Of a stretch of 64,000 bases of DNA, positions 22,986 to 34,419 are shown piece after piece. The stretch spans positions 2,294,001 through 2,358,000 of the forward strand of contig LSAX01000007.1 in assembly GCA_001557505.1 (NCBI GenBank), in the 5' to 3' direction. The translations under genes and the position numbers were made by a program. This DNA is from Reticulascus tulasneorum (taxonomy: Eukaryota > Ascomycota > Sordariomycetes > Glomerellales > Reticulascaceae). The notes under the pieces were generated by a model, which worked only from the letters and a program-made list of their open reading frames with translations, searched no databases and was not told where the DNA came from. Position 1 is the first letter of the stretch, and each line of letters starts with the position of its first letter.

Positions 22986-24742
22986 TTAGGTGATATATCG
23001 GAAGGCTGGGTGCCTATATCCAAGGTGAATCTGTTCCTCCTCACTCAGGCCTTCCAACCTGTGATCACGCTTTCCTGCCACTCTAGCCTTGTTTTCCCAT
23101 AGGCAGTATAAGATGCCGAAGGTCGCGAGACAGACGACTGCGATCTGTCCGCCGAGATTGATCGTGTGGCCAGTAGGGTATTTGGGAGCGTCGGCTTTGG
23201 TGTAAGTCCATCTATCTTTTGTTAGCTGACTCCAAGCATTGGTTGCGGGACTATTTACGTTGCTACAATGCCACCGATAGTTCCAAGAGAAACGATATAA
23301 CCGCTCGACACGGCACGGACAGCCGGCCCGGCGGAGTCTGAGTTGTTTTGATTAGCTCCTTTTTCGAAAAGCACGAATTGATCGAAACTTACTGTTCATG
23401 CCCCAACTCAAAAAGCCAGGTCCTCCAGGGAAAGCGCCAACCGTGACGAAAAAGACGGCCATGTACCTGACATTGGCACCTGTCTCCCAGCGCAGGATGG
23501 CAAAGCCAATGACAGCGAGCACGGAGAAGCAGGCCAGATAAATACCACGCCGCCTGGTCTTGTCGCTAATGTACGCGATGAGAATGGCAACCAGACAGGC
23601 ACAGACGTAAGGAGGAACGGTCATAAGCTGTGCCTTGGTGGCTTTCCACCCGAGGTCGTTCAGGATTGTCGGCATGAACACGGAAAGTCCCTGCACAGTG
23701 ATGTTGATAAGGAAGAAACCGAGAGCAGAGATGTAGTTCATAATGCAGCATACCGCTCTCTTGATATGGTGCATCTCAACCTTCTCGGCGGGATCGGCCT
23801 GGTGCTCGAGCAGAAGACGCTGGGCAGCAATCTTCCGCTCTCTGTCATTCAGGAAATACGCATCGGACGGTGTGGTGGGCATCCAGATTGGCGCAAGCAG
23901 TCCAGCGATGACGGTGACGAGGCCCTCGAAAAAAAAGATGTTGCGCCAGGTATGGATAACCATGGAGTTGATACCCCATGGTGGGATTCTCGTAAGACCC
24001 GTCGCAAGAAGTCCACCAAAGGCTCCAGCCATGGATGCAGCGGAGACGTATATTCCGATTCGGAAGAGGAGCTCCTTTCGCTTATAGAAGCAGCTGAGGA
24101 AGAAGGCCATGCCGGGCATGGCACCACCCTCGAAGACGCCCAAGAATGCGCGGGCAACCAACAAAGTCTCGTAGGACTTGACGAAAGAGGTGCATATGGA
24201 GACGAAACCGAAGCCGCAAACAAGGGCGGGGAGGTAGTATCGAGGGCCGATGCGTTTGAGGAGGATGTTACTGGGGACCTCGACGAAGAGGTAGACAATG
24301 TAAAAGATGGAGAGCGCCCAATTGAAGCGCACGCCTCGGTCCAGATCGAGCTCCTTGCCCATACCCTGGATGCGTGCATTTCCAATGTTGGCCCGATCCA
24401 GGAACTAGATAGCGCAACAGGATCAGTGGGAGTTTCCTAGTGAAATTGGGAGCAAAAGCTGCGAGAGTGGCTGGGTATTTGGGGGTGTGTGCGAGATACA
24501 TACGCAGAGAAGGTAGAGTACTGTGACAATGGGTACGCAATGGCGATCGATCTTGTGTCTCAGCTTCGTTTCTTCCTCCTCGGTCCATGTTATCTGCTCA
24601 GTGTCGGAGTCCGATTTTGAGGTGGCCCCATCGGCTGGGTGGTCAACATATTGAACTGGCGGCAGTCAGCGCATGAAAAAAAAAAATCTGGATGATTCGC
24701 GATCAACTCACATGCTGCCTTCTCACTAATCAGACCAGCCAT
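22986..24742 (-). CDS. MFS transporter, Dal5/Tna1-type anion:cation symporter
   Basis: Five exons: 24742-24712, 24655-24504, 24404-23393, 23337-23259 and 23211-22986. All four introns are GT..AG and the last has a GCTAAC branch site. Joined they give 499 residues in one frame, the usual size of this family. After a cytosolic N-terminus (TWTEEEETKLRHKID) comes TM1 with the diagnostic FLDRANIGNARIQGM loop, then EVPSNILLKRIGPRYYLP, GVFEGGAMPGMAFFLSCFYKRKE and WRNIFFFEGL, all hallmarks of the allantoate/nicotinate/vitamin permease group (ACS family). The central loop is charged (NDRERKIAAQRLLLEH) and the second half carries six further TMs, ending in EGLSEEEQIHLGYRHPAFRY. It probably imports a small organic anion across the plasma membrane. 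The substrate cannot be read from sequence. The first exon is only 31 nt, so simple gene finders may miss it. Confidence 0.92.
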
Positions 24743-26762
24743 CTTGGCTGATATTGTAGACCTGGCTAGTGTTGGATAACCTCTCGATTGGTAGCGGCAA
24801 CCAACGACTGTCTGGATTGGCGAAGGTTGACTGCACTGTTGAGCTGGTTACCGAGACCGTTGTTCTGGATGCATGGGAGAATCGTACTACTCTTATTAAA
24901 AATTACCCCACCCCCCATTTTGCAGTGCGGATGATCATGGATTCGTCGTGGTGACTAACGCAGGCTCGTGGTAACCGGGATGGCACGGTGTCTTCCAATA
25001 GACCAACCAAGACAGCCGGAATGAGCTTCGGCAGATGTATTCTCCCCGTCGAATATTGGAGTCTGTCCAGGATGTTTCCAACGGACCCAATCGATAGACC
25101 GTTGAAAACGCGGGGTAAAGGGCGCCTCTGGATGTTTGTGTGGCATGGATAGCGTAGAGTTTGGCCCTGACGCCGAACCGGTGTGCTTGGCGAGACGGGG
25201 GGTGGATACGTCGAGTTCGAACGTGAGGTTCCACATGGATGGATCGTTGATCCCCTTGGATGGCGAGTTGTCCCGGGGTCGTCAGGCAAAGCATGGATCC
25301 ATCAGACTTTCGTTGCCTGGATGAAAAGATCCAACACCAGCAGGATAGATTCACAGCAGATTGACATGCAGAGACCGCGACAAGCCCAACGACCTCTGGA
25401 ACTGACGCAGGCCACCTTCCAAGGTCGTAAGCGGACCCCAAGAAGCCAAGTATTTGCCGCCGGTCGTGCAATCCCGTTTCCCCCGTGGTGGTGGTGACCT
25501 TCTTACGGTTCCTGCGGGGGAAGAACTGGGCCGCGATAGCGCCGCCAATACATTGGGCGGGGGTGCGACAGAACGATGTGTGTTTCTTCATATGCCAGCC
25601 AGTCAGGCCAATTTCGCAGAGGTTTATACGAAGGATCGCTAGCTCTATCTGAACCGATCGCCCGACCTGGCCTCTGAGATAAAGCGAGATCTCCCCAGGT
25701 TCGATATGGAGGTGACTAAGTTTGAAATGGGACCCTGGGCGAGGCCGTACCATTCATTCTAAGGGAACTACGAGGCTGAAGTAAAGTAGATTGCTCTTGC
25801 GGTGGGAATGCATGCGGACAGATTGGATAAACGACGAATGGCTCGGCTAATACTGCGGTCTGCAATCGGGTCAGCTGGGTTGAATGCGACATACACGAGG
25901 GCTTCCCGCAGAATTAATCCTCTCAATTTACCTCGATACCCTGTCTTCTTCCGCGTGTTGTTGCCAGCTCCAATGCGACCGAACATCCAATTCGCAAGAG
26001 GTTGGTTCTTCCCAGCTCCCAAAGCGTTGGGATCTCGCTCTGTAAAATTGAACACCGAGATGGTCACCACCACCACCACCAGACCCATGGGAGCCACGTG
26101 GACCGTCACCACTTGAGCTTAGCATCGTGTACGCCTGCCTCAGGATGGGGCTCAGATCATGCATGTCATGAGTCTCCAAGGTCTGGATCAGTTCGCCAAG
26201 CTGGTACCACTGGATCTTTAGCTTGGTTGTGTGACTGCCGAAGTCAAAACCGTAGACGCCCCAGACTAACTAATTAGCGTCTCTGCACTGCTATCTTAGC
26301 TTGGATTTGGGGGCTCCGCTTCAGTTGCGGAGTTCCCACAACCCGACTTTCTGCATTCCTCGCACATGATTCGCTTTTCCTTCTCTCAACTTTGTGGTGA
26401 AGCTCTCACTTTCGGTATCAAGCTTGGGAATTTCGCCTGGTGCCCGAAATTCCACCGTAAACAGATGGCTGAGCGCATGCAATGGAACCCCCTTGCGTTG
26501 GCGGCTGGGATCTCCCAAAGCGGCCATGCCAAATCCAACCGCGTTCTGTAGTCAACCCAAAACCACTTGATATCGAGTTGCGGATCCATCAGTCAGTAAT
26601 AGTTGGTCGGGGAAGCCATGGATGCATCAAAGTCTTTCACACCGTTTAGTTATTCTCAACTTTGAATGGTAAGAGAGCCTGCGATGCATCTTGAACATCA
26701 TTTGGAAATTTTGCATTCAAGTTGCTCTGGGCCACCGCCTTAGAATACATGCCAATGTCAAG
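24743..26762. other. unassigned 2 kb between MFS transporter and metalloprotease
   Basis: Several frames are open on both strands, the longest being 272 codons on the minus strand (25753-24935). Its composition (many Arg, Ser, Trp, with no hydrophobic periodicity) does not look like a folded protein. Minus-strand snatches near 26180-26280 (RGVYGFDFGSHTTKLKIQWY) and 26390-26590 look more protein-like but are not in one frame. They may be remains of an old gene. No family is assignable. Confidence 0.25.
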
Positions 26763-28093
26763 ATGAGGTTCTGGTCCACTTGCATTCTTTCCGCCGCCGC
26801 TATCTTGTTTCCCGGCTTATTGCTTGCTGTGTCCGATGGGACAACTCTCGAAGAGCATCTGGCCGAGGCGGCCTTGAACGTGCCAGAAACGGTCGTCAGC
26901 CCCCAAGATGCAAGAGAGATTGCCAGCATAGAGGCTGTGCTACTGAAATACTTCACCGAAACGGACTTCAGTGTCGTGACGAGACGTTCTAATGTGCTAA
27001 TCAATGCTATCAAAAAGACCCGTCAGCCAAGTCACGATTACATCGAAAAGTTGGTCCCCAACGATCTAGTGAGCCGGAAAGATTGCTTGTTGATCACTTC
27101 CTTGGACTTTGACATCAATTTCCACTACCTGAAAGCACTTGATAGTGCCTCACTTCCCGATAACTTGACTGGAAGGATTAAACAACAGGTGCGTGGTCTC
27201 GTGAAAGGATTCAACCATCCAGACCAAATTCTCACCGCATTTGCCCAAGGCTCAAACTTAAAGTGTTGCTTAACCTCTAACGGCAGGTACATACGTTGAA
27301 CAGGGTCTACGGACAGCTTGGTATCCGATTCAACCATCAAAGCAGTTCGATATGGAGCCCGTCAGAGAATGAACAACAAGAAAACTGGTCCAAACTTGAC
27401 GTAGCGAGCCCTAATCTACATCAATGGCGAAGGTCGACCCACTTCAACGACACAATGAGCTTGACTGTCTGGCTATTGGATGATATTGTAGCTGATCTTG
27501 GCACCAGGAATGCAACTGTGAACGGGGTGAGCCTTACTCCCAAACCCCGTTTCGCTTAATGCATGGCTAACTCTCTTGCCGAAGTACTCCACTTTCCCAG
27601 AAGATCTTGAACAAATCACAACCCGAGATATAGATGGTATCGTCATCAAGGAGTCTCGTGTTGGCGGCGAAAATTCAGCAACATTGATCCACGAAATAGG
27701 ACATTGGCTCGGTCTCAAACACACATTTGGCCCTATTGTCATTGACGAAATTGAAGATTGCAGGACTGGCAACGGCTTACTGGACACGGCTCTAACACGG
27801 GGCTTGAAAAGTATAGTGCACGAATGTAAACAGGCACCTTGCTTTAGCGACGAGGAGATTGAGATCCATAACTACATGAGCGTAAGTTTGTCTAGCTAAC
27901 CGACGATAATTGAAGCTGGGCTGATACAAGAGTTTCATAGTATTCGGCCTGTCGAGGCGAAGACTCCTCCCAGGGATTCACAACCGAACAGAAAGCTGCC
28001 ATATACGCCCGGGTCTTAAAATGGCGACGTGGCTATATGGAAGGGGAGTGTAGAGCTGATGATCCAGCGGTTGATATGTGGCTAGGCAGATAA
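26763..28093 (+). CDS. secreted metalloprotease, M43 (pappalysin-like) family
   Basis: Four exons: 26763-27188, 27287-27526, 27585-27881 and 27941-28093, with introns of 98, 58 and 59 nt (two contain GCTAAC). They join to 371 residues. I use the ATG at 26763 because it opens directly into a signal peptide (MRFWSTCILSAAAILFPGLLL). An in-frame ATG at 26691 would bury it. The zinc site HEIGHWLGLKH (about residues 257-268) is the extended HExxHxxGxxH motif, followed by a metzincin Met-turn in IHNYMSYSAC, created exactly at the last splice junction. Cys residues downstream fit the disulfides of M43B proteases. The N-terminal about 140 residues are not the common fungal propeptide as far as I can tell. 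The usual DDTP loop after the zinc site is replaced by GLLDTAL. Likely an extracellular endopeptidase; substrate unknown. Confidence 0.88.
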
Positions 28094-28484
28094 TCTTCTG
28101 TGCCGGGTTCTCGCGGAGGATGCAGTCTTTGTTCCACGCACAGTAGCTTATATGTGAAGGACATAAGTGTCATGCTTGAACCCCTCACAGACAGTCAATG
28201 TGAAGACTCAAATCTGAACCTCTCCACACCTGCCCCAATCTTGTTGGCTAAAAAGCGACATGCCGAAAGCGGGCGAGCTATCTCTTAACGCCTAAAGTAT
28301 GGCCGATACATTGTGAAGCTGAATGGGGATATTCAACGCTTTGGAACACTTTTCTCTGCATGGACTTAGAAGTGATATGCTTGATAGTCAACGCTATCAC
28401 TGGAAATCGCGGGATTACTTGATTTGCCTTAGCTCTAGGGTTCATGAGGTACCACTGGCCGCCTTCTGGCAGTCTTAACTTATC
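28094..28484. other. convergent 3' intergenic region
   Basis: Lies between the 3' ends of the metalloprotease and the beta-galactosidase. The 62-codon frame at 28100-28288 is not convincing. Nothing else seen. Confidence 0.4.
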
Positions 28485-31400
28485 TCAGTATGCTCCCGCT
28501 CTAGAACTCCAACTCGGCCCCTCGACATTCAATACGGGCTCTCGTCCCGAGTTAAATGAACCCCCGAAATTCAAGAAGAAGTTCGGCACCCTAGCACCCT
28601 TCTCTTCCAAAGCCCAAATAGCAAGGCCAATCCAATTTTCCCCCTGGTACTTCAATATTCCTTCCGGGACGGGGAAGTCTGTCTGCGGTCCCATGTTGCT
28701 CACATATTTCCCGAATTGGAAACCATTGACAAAGAGCAGGGCCCGATAAGGCCCGGTGTCGGTGCTGTTCTCGAAGGAGAAGGAGATGGGGATGTCAAAC
28801 CCGCTGGATGGATAGTTGAGGACCAATTTCGTGGTGTAGAATGCCACCCCTGGGCCCTTGAGGCCGTCAAATGGTGAACCAGGAGTAAAAGAATCAAGTG
28901 GTGGGGAAGGGAGGTGGTAGCCCTGACGCTCGAAGAAAAGCCCGCCTTCATTAAGGGGTCCGCGGAAGTGATCTGCGTAGTCCTCGCCGCCAAGATTGCC
29001 AGTAATTTTCCACGGTGATATTGGGGTCTCTTCGCCAGAAGGAGAGAGAAGGTAGTATTCCAATATTCCTCGTGGAAATTTCATCTCATCGAACCCGATG
29101 ACCCAGTTCTGGTCCAGTCCGGTGGTGTCTACCACCACCGTCATTACGTACGGCTCCCCTGCAGCAAGACTCGGCAGGGGCAATATTCCCCGAATACTTG
29201 CAGCTGCTCCGTTCCCTACAAACGAGCCGAGAAATACGTCGTTGAGCCAGATCGAAGTTGCAAACGCAAAGCCTCCTTGAGTAACAATAGCTAAGTTCGT
29301 CTCGCTCCCATTTGCGGTGAAATGGCCCCGGAGGATGAGCGTTCCCGTGTGAAAGCCGTAGTCGGAGCCGTACAATGACACTGGTGTAGATAGCGGGGCG
29401 ATGGAGTTATTAGTGGCCTTTATCCCGGCAACTGGCCAAGCAGAGTCGTCATATGTAGGTTGAATCTCCGGCAACGAATCAACGTACTTCCACTCTAGCT
29501 TGGAGAGGTCTTGGACATAAAGTTTTATGTACAGTATACGCGGCTGCGCTATCCAATTCCCCAGTTTATTATAGGTGTAGTCAAGCTCATCACCGTTGAT
29601 AATAAGCTTAGTGACGGAGAGTGTCGGGACACCGATTATTTCTATCGGGGTTGCTTGATTGAAGTCCGCCTGTATTGAAAGAGTATCGTTCTCAATTGTA
29701 ACAGATCTGGCAACGTAGCAGCCGTTGATGATAATGGAGTCTGGGTTCATCAATGATGTGCCGTACGAGGGTTGATCACCATCTCCTGGGAGATCGGGAA
29801 CCCAATAGTTATAGGCTGCGTTTCGATCTGAAAGTATGTTAGCAACTTGCCGATAAAACGTGCAGATGGGCATTGAAGACCTAAAAGATACATCATGAGA
29901 TCATCAACTTTCACCACCCTCCGAGTTTCTGAAGTCTCCCATTGGAAGACCAAACTATCCCCCTTCTTATTGAATCTAATAGCTCCGCCTTCCATCAAAA
30001 CCGGAGTGGCAAGAGTCTTTATCGCAATTTCATGGTTCTCGATGAGCCCCCCATATACAATTAGAACAGTCTTGTCTTGGAACTTCTTCCAAGTGAAGAT
30101 CTCGGCCGTTGAGTATAGCAAGGTAGTGTCACCAACTCGATAATCAGTAACATGGATCTTTGAATCCCGCCCATTGAGTAACAACAACCCCCCCATTTGC
30201 GGAATTTTCACAGTACCTTCGGACGTTGGCAGTTCAAGGGTGTACTCAGCGAATCCGGTGTTGGCATAGTCCGAATGTCTGACGACAAAGAATGATCCGG
30301 TTTCATTGCCGAGGAGTGGGGTGATGGTGATATCGGTATTGTTGCTATAGACTCCTGTGGTTGGGCTCCCGGGCGAGGCCACGAGATAGTCAGGTGAGAC
30401 CTTCAGAAACTGTGCCTCGAGCTTGAGTTCTGAGTATTTTTCTCGATCCACAACTCTATATTCGTTAATAGCAGCGCCATAGTCATACGACGTATAGCCT
30501 CCGGGGTGTCCCAAGTTCCCCCAATTTGTTCCACCGAATATCATGTAAACGTTGAAGATTTTAACACCCGCTGCCATATTGTTTTTATAGAAAACGCGCT
30601 CAAACTCATGGTTGATCAGAGCTGAGCACTGCTCAAACCCCCATCCACCGTACCTATCGAATGAACCGCCTTGAAACTCAAGAAGTGAGAACGGGGTGTT
30701 TGGGCTTTGTTGCATGTGTTGTGCGTGGTAGTTGGTGGGCAGATAACCGGCCGGCCAGCTTTCGGGGTAAGCACAGTCGAAGCCCACGGGGTATGCGTCA
30801 TGTGCATAGATATCTACAGACCCGAGGCCGGTTCCTGGAGCGTTGTGACCCTCGGGCCGACCATCGTTGTTGATAATCGGTACAACGATTCCCGCCTTAC
30901 GAGCTTGGTCAATCACGTACTGGAAGTACTCCGGGTCAGGGAATTTGACTCCTATTCCAATCGTGTACTCATTTTCTGGCTGGAATAAGATGACGGGTCC
31001 GCCATTAGTTATCTGCGCTCTGGCGATGATTCTGCAAATATTTGCCATATAGCTGGTGGACATTAGTTTACTTCTCGTCCCTAACACACTAAACTGACTT
31101 ATTCGTTGCAGCCAGGTACTCAGGGTCCGCGGTCCTGAGGTGGCCTTTCACTCTCTGCAGCCATCCTGGAAACCCGCCACCAGATACCTCTGCGTTGATG
31201 TATGGTCCAGGTCGTGCAATGAGGTAGATGCCTGCTTTAGTAGCTGCCTCAAAGAAGGGCTGTAGATCAAAGATTCCACTGGCAGAGAAATTTCCTGGCT
31301 TTCCTTCCAACAACGCCCAGTCGATGTAGAATGAGACGGTGTTGAAGCCTAGGGCTTTGATCTTCTGGAACACGTCGATGTAGAGCGACGGTACCGGAAG

Positions 31401-31616
31401 ACGGAATGGATGAAATTCGCCCGAAAATATCATCACTCGCTCTCCTCGGATGAGAAGAGAATGTTCGTCCCATGTCACAAGGTCTTGGAGAAGCTGTCTC
31501 TTCTCGGGGTCATCCAGAAATACCGAACTTGGCCGACCGCCTTCACCCCGTAGACGAAAGCCAAGGCAGGACTGCAATACCAGCGCAGCTACCGAGATTA
31601 ACCTTAAGACTCTCAT
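28485..31616 (-). CDS. secreted beta-galactosidase, GH35
   Basis: Three exons: 31616-31099, 31052-29881 and 29827-28485 (introns 46 and 53 nt). Together they encode 1010 residues, the size of Aspergillus-type secreted GH35 enzymes. Signal peptide [19 protein letters not shown]. The TIM barrel starts with [20 protein letters not shown] and [12 protein letters not shown]. The acid/base Glu is in LFQPENEY (about 200) and the nucleophile Glu in [10 protein letters not shown] (about 297). [20 protein letters not shown] is another family signature. Later parts match the beta-sandwich domains, with jelly rolls holding [13 protein letters not shown] and GWIGLA-like stretches near the C-terminus ([19 protein letters not shown]). 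It removes terminal beta-galactosyl residues from galactan, xyloglucan side chains or lactose outside the cell. The 46-nt first intron uses donor GTCAGT. Confidence 0.95.
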
Positions 31617-32156
31617 CTTGAAAACGACGATACATTATCGGTCGCAGAAGACAAAAAGGACACAAATAGCAAAGGAGGCGGATTGAAGACGGGATATGAG
31701 TGATCCCACCATCTAGATACCCCGGATTTGCGTTATTGCAGGAAGGTGAAGCCCCGAGCCGATCCGTCACTGTCCCTTGCAGCCGAACAATGTTCTGGAT
31801 CAAATTGCCCCCACTGCAATATAACCCATATCCGCACTATGGAATACGATCATATTTTTGAATGGCGTCGCCAGATGGAGACGTGGAGAAATCTGGCATA
31901 TCAGCCGAACGCCCGCAAGCGGGAATGCAGGTCATATTTGGTGGCCAATCCGGCGACCGCAGCCTAAATATATACCTTTACAAGTCAAGCGAGACGTTAG
32001 CATTCCGGTTTGATATGTTTGGAGAAAGATTTGGAGATCGATCATTGGAAGTCCCTTGGAGACTTGGAGCCGAGCTTTTGTTTCGAAGTCGCGGTCTTTC
32101 TTGATGCCCCGCTTGCAAAGTAGAAATTGGTAATGTAACACAACTTGTTGCGCCGC
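31617..32156. other. beta-galactosidase promoter region
   Basis: Sequence between the start of the beta-galactosidase and the 3' end of the amidohydrolase. No gene seen. A TATATACC stretch lies at about 31967-31975. No XlnR-type GGCTAA site stands out. Confidence 0.3.
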
Positions 32157-33564
32157 TTAGACAAGTTCCCAACTCAACCGCCGCGGCCGCCGTCCCGAGT
32201 TCGACATGTCCATCAGCTGCTCGATCATTCCAACCGGGATTCCATCCTTCTTCCAAACCTTCCCATCCTTCATCACAAAATCCACCTTCCGCAGGGCATC
32301 CAAGTCTTCCCTAGGGTCGGCCTCGAGCGCAATGATATCCGCCCGACATCCTTTCTCAAACCATCCAAACCGAAACCCGGACTTTTCCTTGCCACAGCTT
32401 TCCCAGCCGCCAATCATACACGCCTCCAGCACATCTTCCAGCGGAAGGCCAGCTCTGACCATATACTCAAGCTCCTTCGCTCCCTCGCCGTGGGGGAATG
32501 CTCCCGTATCCCCACCGGCGGCGAACCGAACGCCCATATCGTGGGCGCGCTTTGTTTGAGCGAGAATCTCGGGGAAGTTTGATGCACTCTCAAGAACCGA
32601 CAAAGTTGGTACGAAGATGGTCCCGCGCCTCTTCATCTCGCGGAAGAGATCATCAGTTGACTCTTGACCGTGTTCGATAGAGTCCACTCCCGCTTTAGCG
32701 GCCATGAGGGCGCCTTGGACGGTCCCGGCATGGGCCGCGACGGGCAGGTTCGCAAGTCTAGCTTCCTGTACAATCGCATCCATCTCTTCCTGCGAGAACA
32801 TCACCGTCGCCGGGTTAAGGTTGGATGGAGGGAACAGTGTAGCGCCATAGGCTCCTGACGGCGGCTGTGGAAACCGCATGATTTTGCGGCGGTAATCCGC
32901 ATAAAATTTGATGATGTCTGCTCCAGCTCCTACTCTACGACGAACTGCTGCTCGAACACCGGCGACTCCATCGCAGGTGTCTGAAATACGGGGCAACTGT
33001 AGCAAGGCATTCTCGGAACGGACCTCGTAGGATCCTGAGCTAGCCAATGCTTCAGTCGCAACGAAGAGCCGTGGACCGGGTACCAGACCCCGGTTGACAC
33101 AGTCTCTGAGGTTGGTATCGAAGCTCTGCAAGCCCTCGGTACCCAGGTCCCGATAAGTCGTGTAGCCGGAGAGCAACGCGGCGCGAAGGTGGTTCGTCGC
33201 GCGGACTATGCGCTCCACGAGGCTCTCATCGCGTTCCTGCACTGTTGACGACGCCTCACTGTCCCGAATCAGTGATCCGCAGTCCCGGCCTCAATGGCAG
33301 CTTGACGGAAAATGCTCACGCGTAAGAATGGAGGAAGATGTGGGTATGAGCATCGACGAAGCCAGGCATTACGACTTTTCCACGGAGATCAATATCACCA
33401 TCCCAGACCTCACAGTGTCTGCTGTTTCTGGCGATGACATCGGTGATGCTTCCTGTTTTGGAGTCCACCACAATTGACACATTCTCCACGAATTTCTTGC
33501 TCCTTGGATTGAACAAAAGTGAGGAATGAATTGTAAAAGAGCTAAGTAGGGATTCGGGACTCAT
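32157..33564 (-). CDS. metal-dependent amidohydrolase
   Basis: Two exons, 33564-33320 and 33258-32157, with a GTGAGC..CAG intron of 61 nt. The product is 448 residues from the Met I chose (MSPESLLSSFTIHSSLLFNP). The frame also opens upstream to 33687, which would add 41 residues. All ligands of an amidohydrolase binuclear metal site are visible: GFVDAHTHIF (HxH), ADIIKFYADY (Lys bridging metals), NLPVAAHAG (His), VDSIEHG (His) and AAGGDTGAFPHGEGAKEL (Asp). The C-terminus returns to the small beta domain (GFRFGWFEKGCRADIIALEADP, VDFVMKDGKVW). This is the imidazolonepropionase/Xaa-Pro dipeptidase-like subgroup, which also contains mycotoxin- and drug-hydrolysing enzymes. The substrate cannot be predicted. 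No signal peptide, so probably cytosolic. It is downstream of no obvious operon-like partner. Confidence 0.9.
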
Positions 33565-33687
33565 GTTTCTTGATGGAACGAAGTCGATATCGATCGAGTT
33601 GTGTATGCCTGCTTGTTTCGACGTCATCAATGCCATTTTTGTTTCGCTTATTTGCACCGCTGAGCTAGCTACCTTACCCCTCACCAT

Positions 33688-34419
33688 CCAACCAAATCCC
33701 CCACCTCTTTAAGCCTGGCCCAGTGGGGCTCCGCTGTAGATCTAATCCATGATGGAAGTGCCTTCACCTCAACCACCAGGTCAGCTTTCTTTAATAAATA
33801 AGTTACACTCTTCTGGCAGACTCGAATGCCGAGAGTATCCTCTTAGTACTCGTGACAGCGTGGGAATTCTTGTGTGAACTGAAAATTAGGCGCCTAACTA
33901 ACATCATAGTAACTATATCTGATTGGGACGGGAGTCTCACTTTATTCCCTTCTACTTCAAGTGCAGGGCATAACGGTATATAAGTCGTCTGACAAGTAAG
34001 CATTTTAAGTATGGCACATGCTTACTACACCGTATCAGCTTCTAGATACTAATAGCGGTACTTCATATCGTCCGTGAGTTGATATTGCATACGGTGTTTG
34101 GGCTTCGCCAGTGATACTTGCATACTTTCCTGGGCTCAGTGGTGTTCTTGTGCAACCCCCGCTTCCAGGGTGCTCACTATTATTGTTACCTCAGGCTACG
34201 AGCAAGGGTCTTATAAGCGACCCCTATTATCATGCGTAGGTAATTTTATTACTGCGGGTGACAAGGATGGATGCAACAACAGACCGACGGTTGCCTTGTT
34301 GGCTGGTCAGGCGAACCAGCGGTTGGGTGATGCTATTATTGACGAACAGGTTCTCTCTGGCTTCATCTTCTTCTTCTTCTAGCTAGAACCTCGCCCATCT
34401 AGCCGAATAAACAGCCATC
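33688..34419. other. intergenic region
   Basis: Divergent interval upstream of both the amidohydrolase and the following membrane protein gene. No supportable gene. A CTTCTTCTTCTTC microsatellite occurs at about 34368-34380, just before the membrane protein start. Confidence 0.35.

Noticed and set aside
22734..23102. 122-codon frame on the plus strand
   Set aside because: Mostly antisense to the last exon of the MFS transporter, which is supported by splicing and family motifs.
23766..24440. 224-codon acidic frame on plus strand
   Set aside because: Antisense shadow of MFS transporter exon 3.
24935..25753. 272-codon open frame on the minus strand
   Set aside because: Arg/Ser/Trp-rich, no hydrophobic pattern or motif, overlapping frames equally open on the other strand; likely chance.
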